The translations under genes were made by a program, and so were the position numbers. A DNA stretch of 64,000 nt from Fertoeibacter niger (lineage in GTDB: Bacteria > Pseudomonadota > Alphaproteobacteria > Rhodobacterales > Rhodobacteraceae): positions 124,001 through 188,000 of the forward strand of contig NZ_WHUT02000006.1 of the NCBI RefSeq assembly GCF_009380135.2. The letters run 5' to 3'. This document shows positions 33,122 through 42,572 of the stretch, in pieces. The notes beneath the pieces were generated by a model. That model did no database searches, was not told the origin of the DNA, and saw nothing but the letters and a program-made list of their open reading frames with translations. Every line of letters starts with the position of its first letter. Within the stretch, counting starts at the first letter, position 1.

Positions 33122-33793
33122 ATGATCATCTCGCGCGGGCGGCGGTTCATTTTCGTGCATATCCCCAAGACAGGTGGCACGGCGCTGAGCCTTGCGCTGG
33201 AGGCGCGGGCGATGAAGGACGACATTCTGATTGGCGACACGCCCAAGGCCCGGGCGCGGCGCGGGCGGTTGAAGGGGGTCAAGGCGCAGGGGCGGCTGTG
33301 GAAGCATTCGACCCTGGCCGATATTTCGGGGCTGGTCAGCGACGCCGAGGTGGCCGATTTCTTCACGCTGGCGCTGGTGCGCAACCCATGGGACCGGGCG
33401 GTCAGCTATTACCACTGGCTGCGGGCGCAGAGTTTCGCGCATCCGGCGGTGGGGCTGGCCAAATCACAGGGGTTTTCCGGGTTCCTGAACCATCCGCAGA
33501 CCCAGACCTCGCTGCGGCTGTGGCCTGCCGCCGCCTATCTGCGCGACCGGCACGGGGCCGAGCGCGCCAGCCTGTTCCTGCGGTTGGAGCATCTGGAGAC
33601 CGATCTGGCCCCGTTCGAGACGCATCTGGGTTTCCGCCTGACGCCGCTGGCGCGGGTGAACGAATCCGCCCGGGTGGCCGATTGGCGCGGCTACTATTCC
33701 GACGCCGATGCGGCCCTGCTGGCGGATCTGTGCGCCGAGGATGTGGCGCGGTTTCGCTACCGCTTTGACGACGCCGTAGCCCCACGCGGATGA
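33122..33793 (+). CDS. Sulfotransferase family 2 protein
   Basis: This 223-residue protein has the PAPS-binding FVHIPKTGGTALS loop at the N-terminus and the FTLALVRNPWDRAVSYYHW segment that binds the 3'-phosphate, as in the sulfotransferase family 2 / Sulfotransfer_2 fold. It would transfer sulfate from PAPS to an unknown acceptor, often a cell-surface glycan. The ATG at 33122 lies directly before the fold. The REP-like repeat precedes it and a strong hairpin follows it. Confidence 0.85.
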   Translation: MIISRGRRFIFVHIPKTGGTALSLALEARAMKDDILIGDTPKARARRGRLKGVKAQGRLWKHSTLADISGLVSDAEVADFFTLALVRNPWDRAVSYYHWLRAQSFAHPAVGLAKSQGFSGFLNHPQTQTSLRLWPAAAYLRDRHGAERASLFLRLEHLETDLAPFETHLGFRLTPLARVNESARVADWRGYYSDADAALLADLCAEDVARFRYRFDDAVAPRG

Positions 33794-33812
33794 CCCGCCC
33801 CACGGGGGCGGG
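33794..33812. terminator. Hairpin between convergent genes
   Basis: CCCGCCCC (33794-33801) pairs perfectly with GGGGCGGG (33805-33812) across a 3-base loop, directly after the sulfotransferase stop and just before the stop of the convergent FadJ gene. No T-run is seen on either strand; a bidirectional terminator is likely. Confidence 0.5.
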
Positions 33813-33823
33813 CCATGGCGGCC

Positions 33824-36016
33824 TCAGGCGGCCTTGGGCTGGGGGGCAAAGCGGGTGTAGAACTGCTGCCCCTTGGCCGACATGTCGCGCAGCAGGGCGG
33901 GGGCGGCAAAGCGCGCGCCATGCGTCTCGGCCAGCGCATCGCAGATTTCCACGGCGCGGGGTGCCCCGATCATGTCAAGCCAGGACAAAGGCCCGCCCGA
34001 CCATGGCGCAAAGCCCCAGCCCAGAATGGCCCCCACATCGCCCTCGCGGATGTCCATCAGCACGCCGTCTTCCAGCGCGCGCACGGCCTCCAGCACCTGC
34101 GCGAACAGCAGGCGGTGCTGCACTTCGGCCAGATCGGGCTGCGCCTTGGCTGCCGGCCAGGCCGCTGCCAGACCGTCCCACAGGCCCAGCCGTTTGCCCG
34201 CAGCGTCATAGGCATAGAAACCGGCATTGGCCTTTTTGCCCAGACGGCCCTGATCTGCCATCGCGAACAACACCTTGTCAACCGCGCCATCGGGATAGGC
34301 GTCGCCCATCGCGGCGCGGGTGGCCTTGGCGATCTTGACCCCCAGGTCGATCGAGGTTTCATCGACCAGTTGCAGCGGCCCAAGCGGCATGCCCACCAGT
34401 TTCGCCGCATTCTCGATCAGCGCGGGTTCCACGCCTTCGGCTACCATGCGGATGCCTTCGTTGATATAGGGGATGATGCAGCGGTTGGCATAGAAGAAGC
34501 GTGCGTCATTCACCACGATGGGCGTCTTGCGGATCTGGCGCACGAAATCCAGCGCCTTGGCCACGGCGCGGTCGCCGGTCTGTTGCCCCCGGATGATTTC
34601 CACCAGCATCATCTTGTCGACCGGGCTGAAGAAATGGATGCCGATGAACTGGTCGGGGCGCTGACTGGCGCGGGCCAGATCGCTGATCGGCAGGGTGGAG
34701 GTGTTGGTGGCAAAGATGCAGTCGGGGCCTACCGCCTCTTCAACCTTGCGGGTGACATCGGCCTTGACCGCCATATCCTCGAACACCGCCTCGACGATCA
34801 GGTCGCAGCCCGCCAGTGCGGCGTAATCGGTGGTGGCGGTGATGCGGGCCAGAACCTCGGCCTTCTTTTCGGCCGTCACCTTCTTTCGCTGCATGCCCTT
34901 GTCGAGCAGGCCCTCGGAATAGCCCTTGCCCTTGTCGGCGGCCTCTTGCGCCGCGTCGATCAGCACCACCTCGATGCCCGCATTGGCACTGACATAGGCG
35001 ATGCCCGCGCCCATCATGCCCGCGCCGATGATGCCCACCTTTTGCACCGACTGATCGGGCGCCTCGGGGCGCACCGCGCCCTTGTCCAGCGCCTCCTTGT
35101 TGATGAACAGGCTGCGGATCATCGCGCCGGATGACGGGTTCATCAGCACCGAGGTGAACCAGCGCGCCTCGATCTTCAGGGCGGTGTCAAAGGGCACCAG
35201 CGCACCCTCATAGACCGCCGAAAGCAGCGCCTTGGCGGCGGGGTAGACCCCCATCGTCTTGCCATGCACCATGGCCGAGGCGCCCACAAAGGTCATGAAG
35301 CCTGCCGGGTGATAGGGCGCGCCGCCGGGCATCTTGTAGCCTTTCTGATCCCACGGCTTTACCAGATCGGTGTCTTTCGCCGCCAGAATCCATTCCTTTG
35401 CCCGGGCCAGCAGGTCTTCGGGGGCCACCACCTCATCCACGATCCCGGCCAGTTTCGCGGCTTTCGGATCACTCAGCTTGCCCTCCAGCAGGAAGGGGGC
35501 GGCGATCATCGCGCCAAGTTTGCGCACCAGACGGGTTGTGCCGCCCGCACCGGGAAAGATGCCGACCATGATTTCGGGCAGGCCGATCTTGGCCTTGGGG
35601 TTGTCCGCCGCGATGATGCGGTGGCACGAAAGCGGCAGTTCCAGCCCGATGCCAAGGGCCGTGCCGGGCAGGGCGGCGACCACGGGTTTGCCGCCTTTCA
35701 GGGTTTTCGCATCCATCCCGGCGCGTTCGATCTTGCGCATGACGCCGTGCATCATCATCACGCCATCAAAGATGCCCTGCGCGCCGCCGTCATCCTTCAT
35801 CTTGGCGATGACGTTAAGGTCCATCCCGCCCGCGAAATCCTTCTTCCCCGAGGTCAGGATGATGCCCTTCACGCCCGCATCGGCCAGCGCCTGATCCATC
35901 AGCCCGTTCAGCTCGGCAAAGCCCGCCAGTGACATCACGTTCATGGATTTGCCGGGCACGTCCCAGGTGATCGTGGCTACGCCGTCGGCATCGGTGGTCA
36001 GGGTGAAATCGGTCAT
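33824..36016 (-). CDS. fadJ: Fatty-acid oxidation multifunctional enzyme (enoyl-CoA hydratase / 3-hydroxyacyl-CoA dehydrogenase)
   Basis: This 730-residue protein has an N-terminal crotonase domain with an oxyanion segment (KDFAGGMDL) and the catalytic glutamates in LGIGLELPLSC and GLPEIMVGIFPGAGG. The central NAD-binding domain begins with GIIGAGMMGAGIAY, and the 3HCDH C-terminal domains contain HFFSPVDKM and GFYAYD. It performs hydration and NAD-dependent oxidation of enoyl-CoA in beta-oxidation. It overlaps the upstream bicupin gene by 4 bases and ends the minus-strand operon that also contains thiolase and acyl-CoA dehydrogenase. Size and domain order are normal. Confidence 0.93.
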   Translation of the reverse strand: MTDFTLTTDADGVATITWDVPGKSMNVMSLAGFAELNGLMDQALADAGVKGIILTSGKKDFAGGMDLNVIAKMKDDGGAQGIFDGVMMMHGVMRKIERAGMDAKTLKGGKPVVAALPGTALGIGLELPLSCHRIIAADNPKAKIGLPEIMVGIFPGAGGTTRLVRKLGAMIAAPFLLEGKLSDPKAAKLAGIVDEVVAPEDLLARAKEWILAAKDTDLVKPWDQKGYKMPGGAPYHPAGFMTFVGASAMVHGKTMGVYPAAKALLSAVYEGALVPFDTALKIEARWFTSVLMNPSSGAMIRSLFINKEALDKGAVRPEAPDQSVQKVGIIGAGMMGAGIAYVSANAGIEVVLIDAAQEAADKGKGYSEGLLDKGMQRKKVTAEKKAEVLARITATTDYAALAGCDLIVEAVFEDMAVKADVTRKVEEAVGPDCIFATNTSTLPISDLARASQRPDQFIGIHFFSPVDKMMLVEIIRGQQTGDRAVAKALDFVRQIRKTPIVVNDARFFYANRCIIPYINEGIRMVAEGVEPALIENAAKLVGMPLGPLQLVDETSIDLGVKIAKATRAAMGDAYPDGAVDKVLFAMADQGRLGKKANAGFYAYDAAGKRLGLWDGLAAAWPAAKAQPDLAEVQHRLLFAQVLEAVRALEDGVLMDIREGDVGAILGWGFAPWSGGPLSWLDMIGAPRAVEICDALAETHGARFAAPALLRDMSAKGQQFYTRFAPQPKAA

Positions 36017-36993
36017 GTCGCGCTCCTTGGGGCAGGCGAGCCATCGCGGCGGGTATAGCGCCGGGCCGGGCCGTCCTTGTGGGTGATGAGGTCGTGATCG
36101 GGGTAATGGATAGTGTCGGTGCGGTTGCGGGTGCCGATGGTCAGATAGCTGGCATCGGTTGTGCCGCGGTTTTCAAGGCTGTGGCCCACGGGTGTGGCCG
36201 CTGGCCAGCAGGCGGCATCGCCGGGGCGCAGGATGGATTCGGTGTCCTCGACCAGCACCAGATCGCCGGACAGGAGATAAACCATTTCGTCCTCCGTCTC
36301 GTGCCAGTGGCGAAAGCCGGCTCGCGATCCGGGCGGCAAAACCTCCAGATGCGCGCCGAACTGCGTCAGCCCGCCGGGGTCGCCGATGACGGCATGGCTG
36401 TAGGGGCCAGCGCCGCCCCCCAGCACGGGATGCACCGGGTCGGGCTCTGCCACCCAGGCCAGCACCAGCGGCGGCAGCGGCGCGCGTCCCTGTTCCGGCA
36501 GCGGCAGGCGGCGGGCCAGCCGCAGATGATCGGGCAGCGGGCCACCGCGCAGCACATGGCCCGAGGCATCCTCCACCTGCCAGTTGTCGCCCAGCTCGCG
36601 CTGTGTGCGGCCAATGTCGGGGTAGTGCACCACATCGTCGCGCAGCCGCATTCCCGCGACCAGACAGGTGCAGGGGGCCGTGCCCCGGTTCACCAGATGA
36701 TGCGCATTGGCGACGCCCGCGGGCCAGCACACCGCCTGACCGGCACGCAGGGGCCAGGGGCCGGTATCGTCGATCACCGTGGCTTCACCGGCGATCATGT
36801 AGACCAGCTCATCTTCCATGCTGTGCCAGTGCCGGTCCGACGACCGCGCGCCGGGATACAGCACCTCGACAAACACGCCGAACTGCGTCAGCCCGCCCGC
36901 ACCCGACAGGTCTTGCCGGTCAAGCGCGCCCATGCTGGCGGCCTGATCCGCATCGCGCGGCACAAAAGCGGTCTCGGTCCCGCGCAGGATCAT
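36013..36993 (-). CDS. Bicupin protein
   Basis: This 326-residue protein has two cupin domains that are clearly paralogous. Each carries GGLTQFG, a PG-x-RHWH metal-binding set (RHWHSMEDELVY in domain 1 as DRHWHSMEDELVY, FRHWHETEDEMVY in domain 2), a GDAACWPA or GQAVCWPA turn and a terminal HYPD. The metal-binding His/Glu residues are all present. It overlaps the upstream single-cupin gene by 4 bases and fadJ by 4. Substrate unknown; it might be a dioxygenase, isomerase or sugar/acyl-binding protein. The start at 36993 is preferred because upstream residues do not fit the family. Confidence 0.8.
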   Translation of the reverse strand: MILRGTETAFVPRDADQAASMGALDRQDLSGAGGLTQFGVFVEVLYPGARSSDRHWHSMEDELVYMIAGEATVIDDTGPWPLRAGQAVCWPAGVANAHHLVNRGTAPCTCLVAGMRLRDDVVHYPDIGRTQRELGDNWQVEDASGHVLRGGPLPDHLRLARRLPLPEQGRAPLPPLVLAWVAEPDPVHPVLGGGAGPYSHAVIGDPGGLTQFGAHLEVLPPGSRAGFRHWHETEDEMVYLLSGDLVLVEDTESILRPGDAACWPAATPVGHSLENRGTTDASYLTIGTRNRTDTIHYPDHDLITHKDGPARRYTRRDGSPAPRSAT

Positions 36994-37460
36994 CGGGGGC
37001 CATCCCAGTCGCTGCCATCCTTGTAGGTGAAGCGGGCAGCACCGCCGCCGATATGCACCATCAGATCGACATCGGAATAGGTGGCCACCTCGGCCGGGGC
37101 CTTGGTGCCCACGACCAGAAACCGCGCGGGCCGGTCGGTGCGGTTCAGGAAATGATGGCCATCGGTCGAACCCGCCGGAAAGGCCGCGCAATCACCCGCA
37201 CGCATCAGGGTTTCGCCCGCATCCTGCACCATCACGCATTCGCCCTCGGTGATCATGACGAACTCATCCTCGTGCCGGTGCCAGTGGCGCAGCGACGACA
37301 TCGCCCCTGGCTCCAGCGTCACCAGATTGACGCCGAACTGCGTCAGCCCCCCGGCCTCGCCCAGCCTGAGGCTGGAGCGGCCCTTGACCATCGCCGCATA
37401 GGGCTCGGGGTAGATCGAGCCAGTTTTCACCGGCACAAGCGCGAGGTCAAGTTTCGGCAT
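36990..37460 (-). CDS. Single-cupin protein
   Basis: This 156-residue cupin is paralogous to both halves of the bicupin downstream: GGLTQFGVNLVTLEPG, LRHWHRHEDEFVMI, GDCAAFPAG, HHFLNR and a C-terminal YSDVDLMVH where the others have HYPD. Its start overlaps the thiolase stop, and its stop overlaps the bicupin start, so all four genes are translationally coupled. A binding or small-molecule processing role within the fatty-acid operon is inferred. Confidence 0.8.
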   Translation of the reverse strand: MPKLDLALVPVKTGSIYPEPYAAMVKGRSSLRLGEAGGLTQFGVNLVTLEPGAMSSLRHWHRHEDEFVMITEGECVMVQDAGETLMRAGDCAAFPAGSTDGHHFLNRTDRPARFLVVGTKAPAEVATYSDVDLMVHIGGGAARFTYKDGSDWDGPR

Positions 37461-38671
37461 CACAGCCGCTCGATAATGGTGGCGGCCCCCATGCCGCTGG
37501 CGATGCAAAGCGTGGCCAGACCCACGCCCTTGCCCGAACGTTCCAGTTCATCCAGCAGCGTGCCGATGATGATGGCCCCGGTGGCGCCCAAGGGATGCCC
37601 CATGGCGATCGACCCGCCATTCACGTTGACCCGCGCCGGATCGACATTGAACGCCTGCTGGAACCGCAGCACGACCGACGCAAAGGCCTCGTTCACCTCG
37701 AACAGGTCGATGTCGGAAATGCCCATGCCGCTGTCGGCCAGGATTTTCTGCGTGACCGGCACGGGGCCTGTCAGCATGATGGTGGGATCAGTGCCGATTT
37801 TCGCGGTTGCGCGAATGCGGGCGCGGGGTTTCAGGCCAAACTTCTCGCCGAATTCCTTGTTGCCGATCAGCACGGCGGCGGCGCCATCGACGATGCCGCT
37901 GGAGTTGCCCGCATGGTGGATATGTTCGATCCGTTCCAGATGCGGGTATTTCAGCAGCGCGATCTTGTCGAAACCGGGCATCTGTTCGCCCATGTCCTTG
38001 AAGGCCGGTTTCAGCGCCCCCAGTGCCTGCATGTCGGTGCCGGGGCGCATGTATTCGTCGGTGGCAAGGATCGGCAGGCCGTTCTGGTCGCGAATGGTGA
38101 TGACAGACCGGGCAAAGCGGTTGTCCTTCCATGCCTCGGCGGCGCGACGCTGGCTTTCCATCGCCAGTTGATCGGCATCATCACGGGTAAAACCGTATTC
38201 GGTGGCGATGATGTCGGCCGAAATGCCCTGGGGCACGAAATAGGTCTTCATCGCCAGCGCCGGGTCAACGGCAATCGCCGCGCCGTCCGACCCCATGGCC
38301 ACGCGGCCCATCATTTCCACGCCCCCGGCGATATAGGCCATGCCCGCCCCGCCGCGGATCTGGTTGGCGGCGATGTTCACCGCCTCCATCCCCGACGCGC
38401 AGAACCGGTTGATGGCCAGACCCGGTATCGACTGGTCAAGGTCAGATGCCAGCACCGCGGTGCGGGCAAGGCAGCCGCCCTGTTCGCCCACCTGGGTCAC
38501 GTTGCCCCAGATCACATCCTCCACCGCGTGCCCGTCCAGCGCGTTGCGTTCCTTCACCGCGTTCAGGATCTTGGCCGACAGCGCCACGGCGGTCAGTTCA
38601 TGCAGGCTGCCATCGGGGCGGCCCTTGCCACGCGGGCTGCGCACGGCGTCGTAGATGTAAGCGTCGGTCAT
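37460..38671 (-). CDS. fadA: Acetyl-CoA C-acyltransferase (FadA-type thiolase)
   Basis: This 403-residue thiolase cleaves 3-ketoacyl-CoA and completes the beta-oxidation cycle with FadJ. The nucleophilic cysteine is in NRFCASGMEAV, the histidine in GHPLGATGAI and the second cysteine in LATLCIASGMG. The N-terminal AYIYDAVRSPRGKGRPDG is typical of the FadA/FadI group. It overlaps the upstream small gene by 4 bases. Confidence 0.92.
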   Translation of the reverse strand: MTDAYIYDAVRSPRGKGRPDGSLHELTAVALSAKILNAVKERNALDGHAVEDVIWGNVTQVGEQGGCLARTAVLASDLDQSIPGLAINRFCASGMEAVNIAANQIRGGAGMAYIAGGVEMMGRVAMGSDGAAIAVDPALAMKTYFVPQGISADIIATEYGFTRDDADQLAMESQRRAAEAWKDNRFARSVITIRDQNGLPILATDEYMRPGTDMQALGALKPAFKDMGEQMPGFDKIALLKYPHLERIEHIHHAGNSSGIVDGAAAVLIGNKEFGEKFGLKPRARIRATAKIGTDPTIMLTGPVPVTQKILADSGMGISDIDLFEVNEAFASVVLRFQQAFNVDPARVNVNGGSIAMGHPLGATGAIIIGTLLDELERSGKGVGLATLCIASGMGAATIIERL

Positions 38672-39000
38672 TTCTGGAGCCTCTTCATTTCGATGATGTC
38701 GGACGCGATTGCGTGGATGTCCAATATCTCTTCTGCTGTTTTTACGAGATCGAGGTCAGACAAGTCAGCTACACTCAACTCTGCCCAACTCATCCCTTCA
38801 TGCCGGTTCATGCTCAACTTTTCCTTCAAGTCGCCAAACCGAACCGCCAAATCGGAAGAAATTGAACGAACTTCTTCTACAGCAATAGTCTTGAAACCAT
38901 CGTCGTAGGCCTTCGGCAAGCGCACTCGCATTTCTTCTAAACCCAATGTGAGATGGGAAATTGTGCGATACATCCGTTCGGTTACATATGCGTCACTCAT
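38668..39000 (-). CDS. Conserved-looking hypothetical protein in the fatty-acid operon
   Basis: This 110-residue acidic, helix-rich protein has no domain I recognise. The ATG at 39000 has an excellent AAAGGAG 6 bases upstream, and its stop overlaps the thiolase start, so it is translated. Composition is lower in GC than the neighbours and heptad-like patterns (GLEEMRVRLPKAYDD) suggest helical packing. It may have been inserted into the operon. Confidence 0.6.
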   Translation of the reverse strand: MSDAYVTERMYRTISHLTLGLEEMRVRLPKAYDDGFKTIAVEEVRSISSDLAVRFGDLKEKLSMNRHEGMSWAELSVADLSDLDLVKTAEEILDIHAIASDIIEMKRLQK

Positions 39001-39081
39001 GGCTTTCTCCTTTGTGAATTGCCAGGTTTGAGTGTCGCACACTTTGGTCTGGGGGCTCATGCACGAGCATTTTCTCTCAGT

Positions 39082-39714
39082 TTACGCCCGGTCACTCGGA
39101 TTGCCGGGCATCATGTCATAGGGGTGCGCCCAGCCGGGCAGGGCGGAAATCCGGTCAAGCCAGCTGTCGATATGCGGCCAGTCGGCGCGGGCGAAACCAA
39201 ACGGTTCGGGGTAGTAAAGGTAGCCGCAGCAGGCGGTGTCAGCGATGGTGATCTGGTCGCCCACCATCCAGTTGCGCCCCGCCAGATGGTCGTTCAGCAC
39301 GGTATAGGCGGCTTTCAGACGGCCATGCATGAAGGGGATCACGCCTTCGGGGCGCTTGTCTTCGGGCAGGAAGTTCATCAGGAACCGGGTCATGCCCGCC
39401 TGCGACGACAGTTTGTGATTGTCCCAGAACACCCAGCGCAGCACGTCGCGCCGTTCCGCTGCCGAACGCCCGCCCAGCTTGCCGGTTTTGGAGGACACAT
39501 AATCCTGGATCACCCCCGATTGCGTCAGCACCAGATCGCCATCGGTGAATACCGGCACCTCGCCCATCGGGTTCAGCGCGCGGAATTCCGGGGTGCGGGT
39601 CTCGCCGTTGAAGAAATCGACAAAGACCGGCTCCCATTCCATGTCGGCCAGCGTCAGGGTCAGCGCCGCCTTGTAGGCATTGCCCGATTCGCCAAAGCAG
39701 TAAAGTTTCGCCAT
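39082..39714 (-). CDS. Glutathione S-transferase family protein
   Basis: This 210-residue protein has an N-terminal thioredoxin-like domain (KLYCFGESGNAYKAAL, with NPMGEVPVFTDGD containing the cis-proline that binds glutathione, and QSGVIQDY) and an all-helical C-terminal domain with NWMVGDQITIADTACCGY. It conjugates or reduces electrophiles with glutathione. The ATG at 39714 is favoured because GGGAG lies 7 bases upstream. It sits inside the beta-oxidation cluster, where GSTs are common in Rhodobacterales. Confidence 0.9.
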   Translation of the reverse strand: MAKLYCFGESGNAYKAALTLTLADMEWEPVFVDFFNGETRTPEFRALNPMGEVPVFTDGDLVLTQSGVIQDYVSSKTGKLGGRSAAERRDVLRWVFWDNHKLSSQAGMTRFLMNFLPEDKRPEGVIPFMHGRLKAAYTVLNDHLAGRNWMVGDQITIADTACCGYLYYPEPFGFARADWPHIDSWLDRISALPGWAHPYDMMPGNPSDRA

Positions 39715-39775
39715 CGTCATCTCCCGTTTCCCGGCTGATCCGGGCCCGGCTTGTCCGGGACTGCGCATGGGGCGC

Positions 39776-39988
39776 TCATTTCTTGCGGGCGTCCAGTTCC
39801 GAATTGAACAGGCGCAGCCGGTGGGTCAGGTTGTCGTGGTGGATCACGCTGCTGTAGTTTTCAAAGATGAACGACACCGCCTCGCCCTCGTCCAGCCCAG
39901 CCTCATGGGCGAAGGTTTTAAGGCGGCGGTAGCCGTCTTCGGTCATGGCGATGGGAAAGCGGCGGGTCAGGCGAAAGCGTTTGGGCAC
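39776..39988 (-). CDS. Small hypothetical protein, GTG start
   Basis: This 70-residue protein starts at GTG 39988 with AGGAG about 7 bases upstream. It is basic at the N-terminus (PKRFRLTRRF) and continues with a helix-turn pattern (TEDGYRRLKTFAHEAGLDEGEAVSFIFENYSS is the core, residues about 15-45) reminiscent of ribbon-helix-helix or small regulatory proteins. Function unknown; it is located within the fatty-acid oxidation cluster. Confidence 0.6.
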   Translation of the reverse strand: MPKRFRLTRRFPIAMTEDGYRRLKTFAHEAGLDEGEAVSFIFENYSSVIHHDNLTHRLRLFNSELDARKK

Positions 39989-40019
39989 GGGTAGGCTCCT
40001 CTGCGGGGCGGATGCGGGA

Positions 40020-40223
40020 TCAGTCGCGTTTGCCCTTGAAGTAAGCATGGATCGCCATCGCATGGCCATGGCCAAGGCCGAAGTCGGCCTTCAGCCAGTC
40101 GGTGATGACGGTCGCCTTGGCCAAAGGCTCCAGCAGGCCCTTTTGCGCCGCCAGCGCCTTCAGATCCTCTGGCGACTTGCCGGTTTTGGCATGCACATTG
40201 TCCAGATAGGCCTGAAACGACAT
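40020..40223 (-). CDS. DUF4287 domain-containing protein
   Basis: This 67-residue protein matches DUF4287 (SFQAYLDNVHAKTGKSPEDL, then a helix ending with GLGHGHAMAIHAYFKGK). The C-terminal histidine-rich motif is the family's landmark. Role unknown. It follows the acyl-CoA dehydrogenase on the same strand with an 80-bp gap. Confidence 0.82.
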   Translation of the reverse strand: MSFQAYLDNVHAKTGKSPEDLKALAAQKGLLEPLAKATVITDWLKADFGLGHGHAMAIHAYFKGKRD

Positions 40224-40302
40224 TGTCTCCCCCTTAATCCGCGGCGCCGGGCAGCACAGATTTTTCGTGCGAAAAATCCTCAGCCGCCCGGCCTTTCGCC
40301 CC

Positions 40303-42081
40303 TCAGAACGCCTCGGCCGGCAGCGCCATCACCGGCTCGGCCCCGGTTTCGATCCGGGCCAGATGCATGGCGGTGGCGGGCAGTTGCCGGGCCATGTAGT
40401 AGCGGCCCGTCGCAATCTTGGCCTCGTAATAATCGCGGTCGCTGGCACCCTCGTCCAGTGCCGCCATCGCAGCCTTGGCCATGCGCGCCCACATCAGACC
40501 CAGGCAGACATGGCCCATCATGTGCATGAAATCATACGACCCGGCCAGGGCTGCATTCGGGTTCTTCATCCCGGCCTGCATGAAATACATGCCCGCCGCC
40601 TGAACATCCTTTGACGCCTTCTTCAGCGGGTCAAGGAAGCCGGGTTTCAGCCGGGCGTCACCTTCGTTTTCCTTGATGAAATCCTTCACCATGGCAAAGA
40701 AGGCCAGCACATGCTTGCCGCCGTCCTGCGTCAGCTTGCGGCCCACCAGATCAAGCGCCTGAATGCCGTTGGCCCCTTCATAGATCTGGGTGATGCGGGC
40801 GTCGCGGGCAAACTGGCTCATGCCCCATTCCTCGATATAGCCATGCCCGCCGAACACCTGCTGCGCGGCCACCGCCGTGTCAAAACCCTTGTCGGTCAGG
40901 AAGCCCTTGATCACCGGGGTCAGCAGCGAAATCATGCCCTCGGCGGCCTGATCGCCCTGCCGCACGGAACGGTCGATCAGATGCGCGCCCCAGAAGGTGA
41001 AAGCGCGGGCGCCTTCGACAAAGCTTTTCTGATCCATCAGGTTGCGGCGGATGTCGGGATGCACGATCAGCGGGTCGGCGGGTCCGCCGGGGTTTTCGGT
41101 GCCGGTCACGGCGCGGCCTTGCAGGCGGTCGCGGGCATAGGCCACGGCATTCTGATAGGCGGCCTCGGCCACCGCATAGCCTTGCAGGCCCACGCCCAGC
41201 CGCGCCTCGTTCATCATGGTGAACATGGCGCGCATGCCCTTGTGTTCCTCGCCCAGCAGCCAGCCAACAGCGCCGTCATAATTCATGACACAGGTGGCAT
41301 TGCCGTGGATGCCCATCTTTTCCTCGATCTTGCCGACCGACAGGGCGTTGCGGTCGCCAAGGCTGCCGTCCGCATTCACCAGATACTTCGGCACGATGAA
41401 CAGGCTGATGCCCTTGGTGCCCTCACCCCCGCCCGGGGCCTTGGCCAGCACCAGGTGGATGATGTTTTCCGCCAGATCATGCTCGCCGGCCGAAATGAAG
41501 ATCTTCTGCCCCGTGATGCGGTAGCTGCCGTCGCCCTGCGGCTCGGCCTTGGTGCGCATCATGCCCAGATCGGTGCCGGCATGCGGCTCGGTCAGGTTCA
41601 TCGTGCCGGTCCAGTCGCAGGCAACCATTTTTGGCAGATAGGTGGATTTCTGTTCCGCCGTGCCATGGGCGTGGATCGCCGAATAGGCGCCATGCGTCAG
41701 GCCCTGATACATGTTGAAGGCCATGTTGGCGGAAATGAACATCTCGCCCACCGCGGTCGCCGCCACATAGGGCAGGCCCTGGCCACCATATTCCGGGTCA
41801 CAGTCGAGCGCCGTCCAGCCGCCCTCTTTCATCGCGGCGAACGCCTCGGCAAAGCCCGATGGCGTGCGGACCACGCCGTTTTCAAGCCGGCAGCCCTCGC
41901 GGTCGCCCGACACGTTCAGCGGCGCCAGCACGTCACGCGCAATCTTGCCCGCTTCTTCCAGCACCGCCGCAGTGAAGCCTTCGTCCAGATCCTCATAGCC
42001 GGGGATGCCGGTTTCGGTCACTTTCAGGACATTGTGCAGGATGAATTGCATGTCCTTCACGGGGGCGGTGTAGCTGGGCAT
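40303..42081 (-). CDS. Acyl-CoA dehydrogenase (long, C-terminally extended type)
   Basis: This 592-residue FAD enzyme has the core ACAD domains with [13 protein letters not shown] (FAD/substrate loop) and the C-terminal [10 protein letters not shown] signature, plus a catalytic-base region around [12 protein letters not shown]. An extra C-terminal domain of about 130 residues is present, as in AcdH/DmdC-type dehydrogenases. It introduces the trans double bond in the first step of beta-oxidation of an acyl-CoA. The start at 42081 follows GAGACCGAGA. Immediately upstream is a MerR regulator in the same direction. Confidence 0.9.
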   Translation of the reverse strand: MPSYTAPVKDMQFILHNVLKVTETGIPGYEDLDEGFTAAVLEEAGKIARDVLAPLNVSGDREGCRLENGVVRTPSGFAEAFAAMKEGGWTALDCDPEYGGQGLPYVAATAVGEMFISANMAFNMYQGLTHGAYSAIHAHGTAEQKSTYLPKMVACDWTGTMNLTEPHAGTDLGMMRTKAEPQGDGSYRITGQKIFISAGEHDLAENIIHLVLAKAPGGGEGTKGISLFIVPKYLVNADGSLGDRNALSVGKIEEKMGIHGNATCVMNYDGAVGWLLGEEHKGMRAMFTMMNEARLGVGLQGYAVAEAAYQNAVAYARDRLQGRAVTGTENPGGPADPLIVHPDIRRNLMDQKSFVEGARAFTFWGAHLIDRSVRQGDQAAEGMISLLTPVIKGFLTDKGFDTAVAAQQVFGGHGYIEEWGMSQFARDARITQIYEGANGIQALDLVGRKLTQDGGKHVLAFFAMVKDFIKENEGDARLKPGFLDPLKKASKDVQAAGMYFMQAGMKNPNAALAGSYDFMHMMGHVCLGLMWARMAKAAMAALDEGASDRDYYEAKIATGRYYMARQLPATAMHLARIETGAEPVMALPAEAF

Positions 42082-42100
42082 TCTCGGTCTCTCCCTGTCT

Positions 42101-42493
42101 TTATTCGGCGGCCTTGCGGAACCCGGCAATCGCCGATTCACCCCAGGCCAGCTGGTCTTTCAGTTCTGCAATCGCCTCGTCCAGTTCGGCGCGCTGCGCC
42201 TCCATCTGGGCCAGACGTTTGCGGGCAATCTCGTAGGTGCGGATAAGCTGCACCTCCTGGCTGCCATCGCGGTCATACAGATCCAGCAATTGCCGGATGT
42301 CTTCCAGACTGAAGCCAAAACGCTTGCCGCGCAGGATCAGCTTCAGCCGCGCACGGTCGCGCCGGGTAAACAGGCGCTTGGTGCCTTGGCGTATCGGGAA
42401 CAACAGTTCCTTCGACTCGTAAAAGCGCAGGGTGCGGGGTGTTACATCAAAGGCCGCGCACATCTCGCTGATGGACATTACATCGTTGGTCAT
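42101..42493 (-). CDS. MerR-family transcriptional regulator (proximal)
   Basis: This 130-residue protein has the MerR helix-turn-helix ([19 protein letters not shown], then [10 protein letters not shown]) and a coiled-coil dimerisation helix ([20 protein letters not shown] region). It lacks the cysteines of metal-sensing MerR proteins, so it is probably one of the acyl-CoA-responsive type found with beta-oxidation genes. Transcribed just upstream of the acyl-CoA dehydrogenase; palindromic sites lie in its promoter. Confidence 0.87.
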   Translation of the reverse strand: MTNDVMSISEMCAAFDVTPRTLRFYESKELLFPIRQGTKRLFTRRDRARLKLILRGKRFGFSLEDIRQLLDLYDRDGSQEVQLIRTYEIARKRLAQMEAQRAELDEAIAELKDQLAWGESAIAGFRKAAE

Positions 42494-42572
42494 CGTCTCT
42501 CTCGCAGGATCATCCTCAGGGCAATTCATGCCGCAGCAGATGGTTCCCTTGCGCAGAGCTTACTAGATCAGT

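Noticed and set aside
33815-35134. 439-residue plus-strand frame opposite fadJ
   Set aside because: Antisense shadow of the well-supported FadJ reading frame.
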